A program made the translations under genes and the position numbers. A stretch of 23,856 bases of DNA, taken from Conidiobolus incongruus B7586 (Eukaryota > Entomophthoromycota > Entomophthoromycetes > Entomophthorales > Conidiobolaceae). The notes beneath the pieces are model-generated. The model was given only the letters and a program-made list of their open reading frames with translations, searched no databases and was not told the origin of the DNA. This document shows, one piece after another, positions 22,229-23,856 of this stretch. Each line of letters opens with the position of its first letter. Within the stretch, counting starts at the first letter, position 1. The stretch lies in the NCBI GenBank assembly GCA_000697335.1, contig JNEM01010734.1, positions 1 through 23,856 on the forward strand. The letters run 5' to 3'.

Positions 22229-22666
22229 TTAAGCCAATTGGCGTTTAAGTTTATCGGTAAGATTACCACTCCATTCGGCGCGCTTAGCAAAATGAGCATA
22301 GGGACCAGTACGACCAAGTAAAGGTACAGTAGGCTTCAATTCCAATTGATCTAAAGGATCCTTAGTAAAATTTTCCGAATTCTCCCTCGTCAAACTCTTG
22401 TAAGCTTCAATAATTTTATCATTTTCAGGCATGTACCAATAAAAGGTGCCAATCTTAGTCTTAGGATTAATTACTGAGTGATCAATCTTCTTGATTAACT
22501 GTCTTTCTTCCAATAATGGATTTAAAATTTTGTGCTTTAAAGTACTAGCATTCTTAAATTCAGGAAATTCTTGTAAATGTTTTAAAATTTCTTGAGTTGT
22601 CATCCTACCATTTTTACTGATTAAGGATTTGACAGCGACTTGAGCGGATTTGTATAAGTTGGACAT
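22229..22666 (-). CDS. Unrecognised 145-aa protein, possible winged-helix N-terminus
   Basis: An intronless frame with clear coding composition. The ATG (22664-22666, minus strand) has A at -3 and is preceded by A/T-rich sequence; the stop is TAA at 22229-22231. I do not recognise the family. Residues about 5-60 (YKSAQVAVKSLISKNGRMTT, then EILKHL, LKHKILNPLLEERQLIKKI) have the rhythm of a small winged-helix domain. The middle has TKIGTFYWYMPEND. The C-terminus is basic with a distinctive GRTGPYAHFAKRAEWSGNL stretch that looks like a conserved motif. The size, basic tail and lack of transmembrane segments would suit a small mitochondrial ribosomal or RNA-binding protein, but that is a guess. 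There is no obvious signal peptide. It is transcribed convergently with MTR4. Confidence 0.8.
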   Translation of the reverse strand: MSNLYKSAQVAVKSLISKNGRMTTQEILKHLQEFPEFKNASTLKHKILNPLLEERQLIKKIDHSVINPKTKIGTFYWYMPENDKIIEAYKSLTRENSENFTKDPLDQLELKPTVPLLGRTGPYAHFAKRAEWSGNLTDKLKRQLA

Positions 22667-23856
22667 TGTTAAATTTTAATCTAATAATAATTTCTTTTCT
22701 ATTATTTGAATTAAATAAATTATATTATTATTTTAGTTAATTTTTTGAAGTGGAGAATATTAAAAATCTAATTATCCTTGATTTATTAAAATTACCAAAT
22801 TATGGGATTTGATTTCAAGTTATTCAAATTTAATATAATACTTGTAATTAAAGACAACAATATATTTAATAATAATGATAATCCTATGAAACATATTTTT
22901 AATATCAATTAATTAATTAGCCAAATTGATTATAAATTATTTATTTTAATATATTAATCAAAGTTTTATGATAGGTAACTTTTCACAATTTGTTTATTTT
23001 CATATAAAATTAATTCAAAAATACATATTTATGAGATTGTGAAATGATAAATGACTATTTGATAGCTATTTAAATAAGTATTTTGTAAAAAAATTATATA
23101 GCCAATCCAAATATAGTATATTTACTATCTATTATTTTCCTTTAAAATTAAAATATATTTATAACCAATAGTTTTGTTTAAACATATTCATATTAAATAA
23201 TGGAAATGAAACGTTATTTAACTAATATTAATTTGCTTTAATATTATTTGCAATTACAATAGAATATAAAACTAATCATTTTCAAACTATTTAATCATTT
23301 TTTCAATCCTTTAAATAAATATTTCAAATACAATATTAATAAATCCATATTTAATTTTTTAATTTAAATTATTTTTTATGCTATGTATTTTTTTTAAATA
23401 ATATAAATTAAAGATAATAACTTTATAAATTAAAATTTTCTTTTTTGATATAATTAAATTTACAAAACTTGGATTAATATTTTTAATAAGTTATTAACAA
23501 AAATAAAATATATACTTATTAAGGGTTACTATATTAAGTATAGAATTTTTTAAAAACTACAAAGTTTTAAAATACCAATAATATATTTTAACTTAATTTT
23601 ATCTAAAGTATATAAATTATATAATTGATATATAATTTATTTTGAAATTAAAATAAAAATAAATAATTTTTGGATTTATGATATATATTATTAACTTTGA
23701 GAAATAAATTAAATAGCAAATTAATAAGAGAATTAATAGCTTCCAATTGTTTATTTATCAATAATAGTTTTTAATTTAAATATAATTAATATTTATCAAT
23801 AATTTTATTTTAATATTATTAAAACTTAATAATAAACTTTTAAAATTATCTCAAAA
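22667..23856. other. A+T-rich sequence to the window end
   Basis: The upstream region of the minus-strand 145-aa gene followed by A/T-rich sequence with no supported gene, RNA or repeat structure. Confidence 0.65.

Overview
This is a nuclear fragment from a very A+T-rich, intron-bearing fungus, most likely an early-diverging one. Three eukaryotic housekeeping genes lie on the plus strand: an RRP1/Nop52 ribosome-biogenesis factor, the Golgi tether subunit COG3, and the exosome helicase MTR4. Together they carry 19 very short introns (51 to 68 nt), mostly with GTAA donors and YTAAY-like branch sites. The A+T richness, tiny introns, acid-sphingomyelinase-type gene and leucine-rich-repeat (RNI-like) gene relic together suggest the Entomophthoromycotina (Conidiobolus-like). 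That placement is inference and I hold it only moderately.

Layout: 1-3160 is A+T-rich with no convincing gene. 3200-5063 is a decayed, intronless acid-sphingomyelinase-like phosphodiesterase whose C-terminal part is still open. 5064-6841 is intergenic. 6842-8959 is RRP1 (3 exons, 668 aa). 8960-14977 is a graveyard holding an unexplained G+C-richer island (9749-9901), a mariner DNA transposon fossil (about 10099-11399), a broken LRR-type gene (about 11948-13500) and a decayed direct copy of the 5' part of COG3 (about 13757-14110). 14978-16850 is COG3 (8 exons, 496 aa, short at the C-terminus). 17235-20982 is MTR4 (11 exons, 1063 aa, apparently complete). 20983-22228 is intergenic. 22229-22666 on the minus strand encodes an unrecognised 145-aa protein. 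The remainder is A+T-rich with nothing recognisable.

RRP1 and MTR4 both act in nucleolar pre-rRNA maturation, while COG3 belongs to retrograde Golgi traffic. Fungal genes are transcribed singly, so I do not infer an operon-like link.

The most interesting signals are four. The mariner fossil keeps one uninterrupted 345-codon frame whose 15 internal stops can all be read as C-to-T (or G-to-A) transitions, mostly in CpA context, a pattern like repeat-induced point mutation. A diverged partial copy of the COG3 first exon lies just upstream of the gene, and the COG3 protein itself is short. RRP1 carries a candidate PP1-docking motif. The last MTR4 intron is 51 nt, in phase and free of stops.
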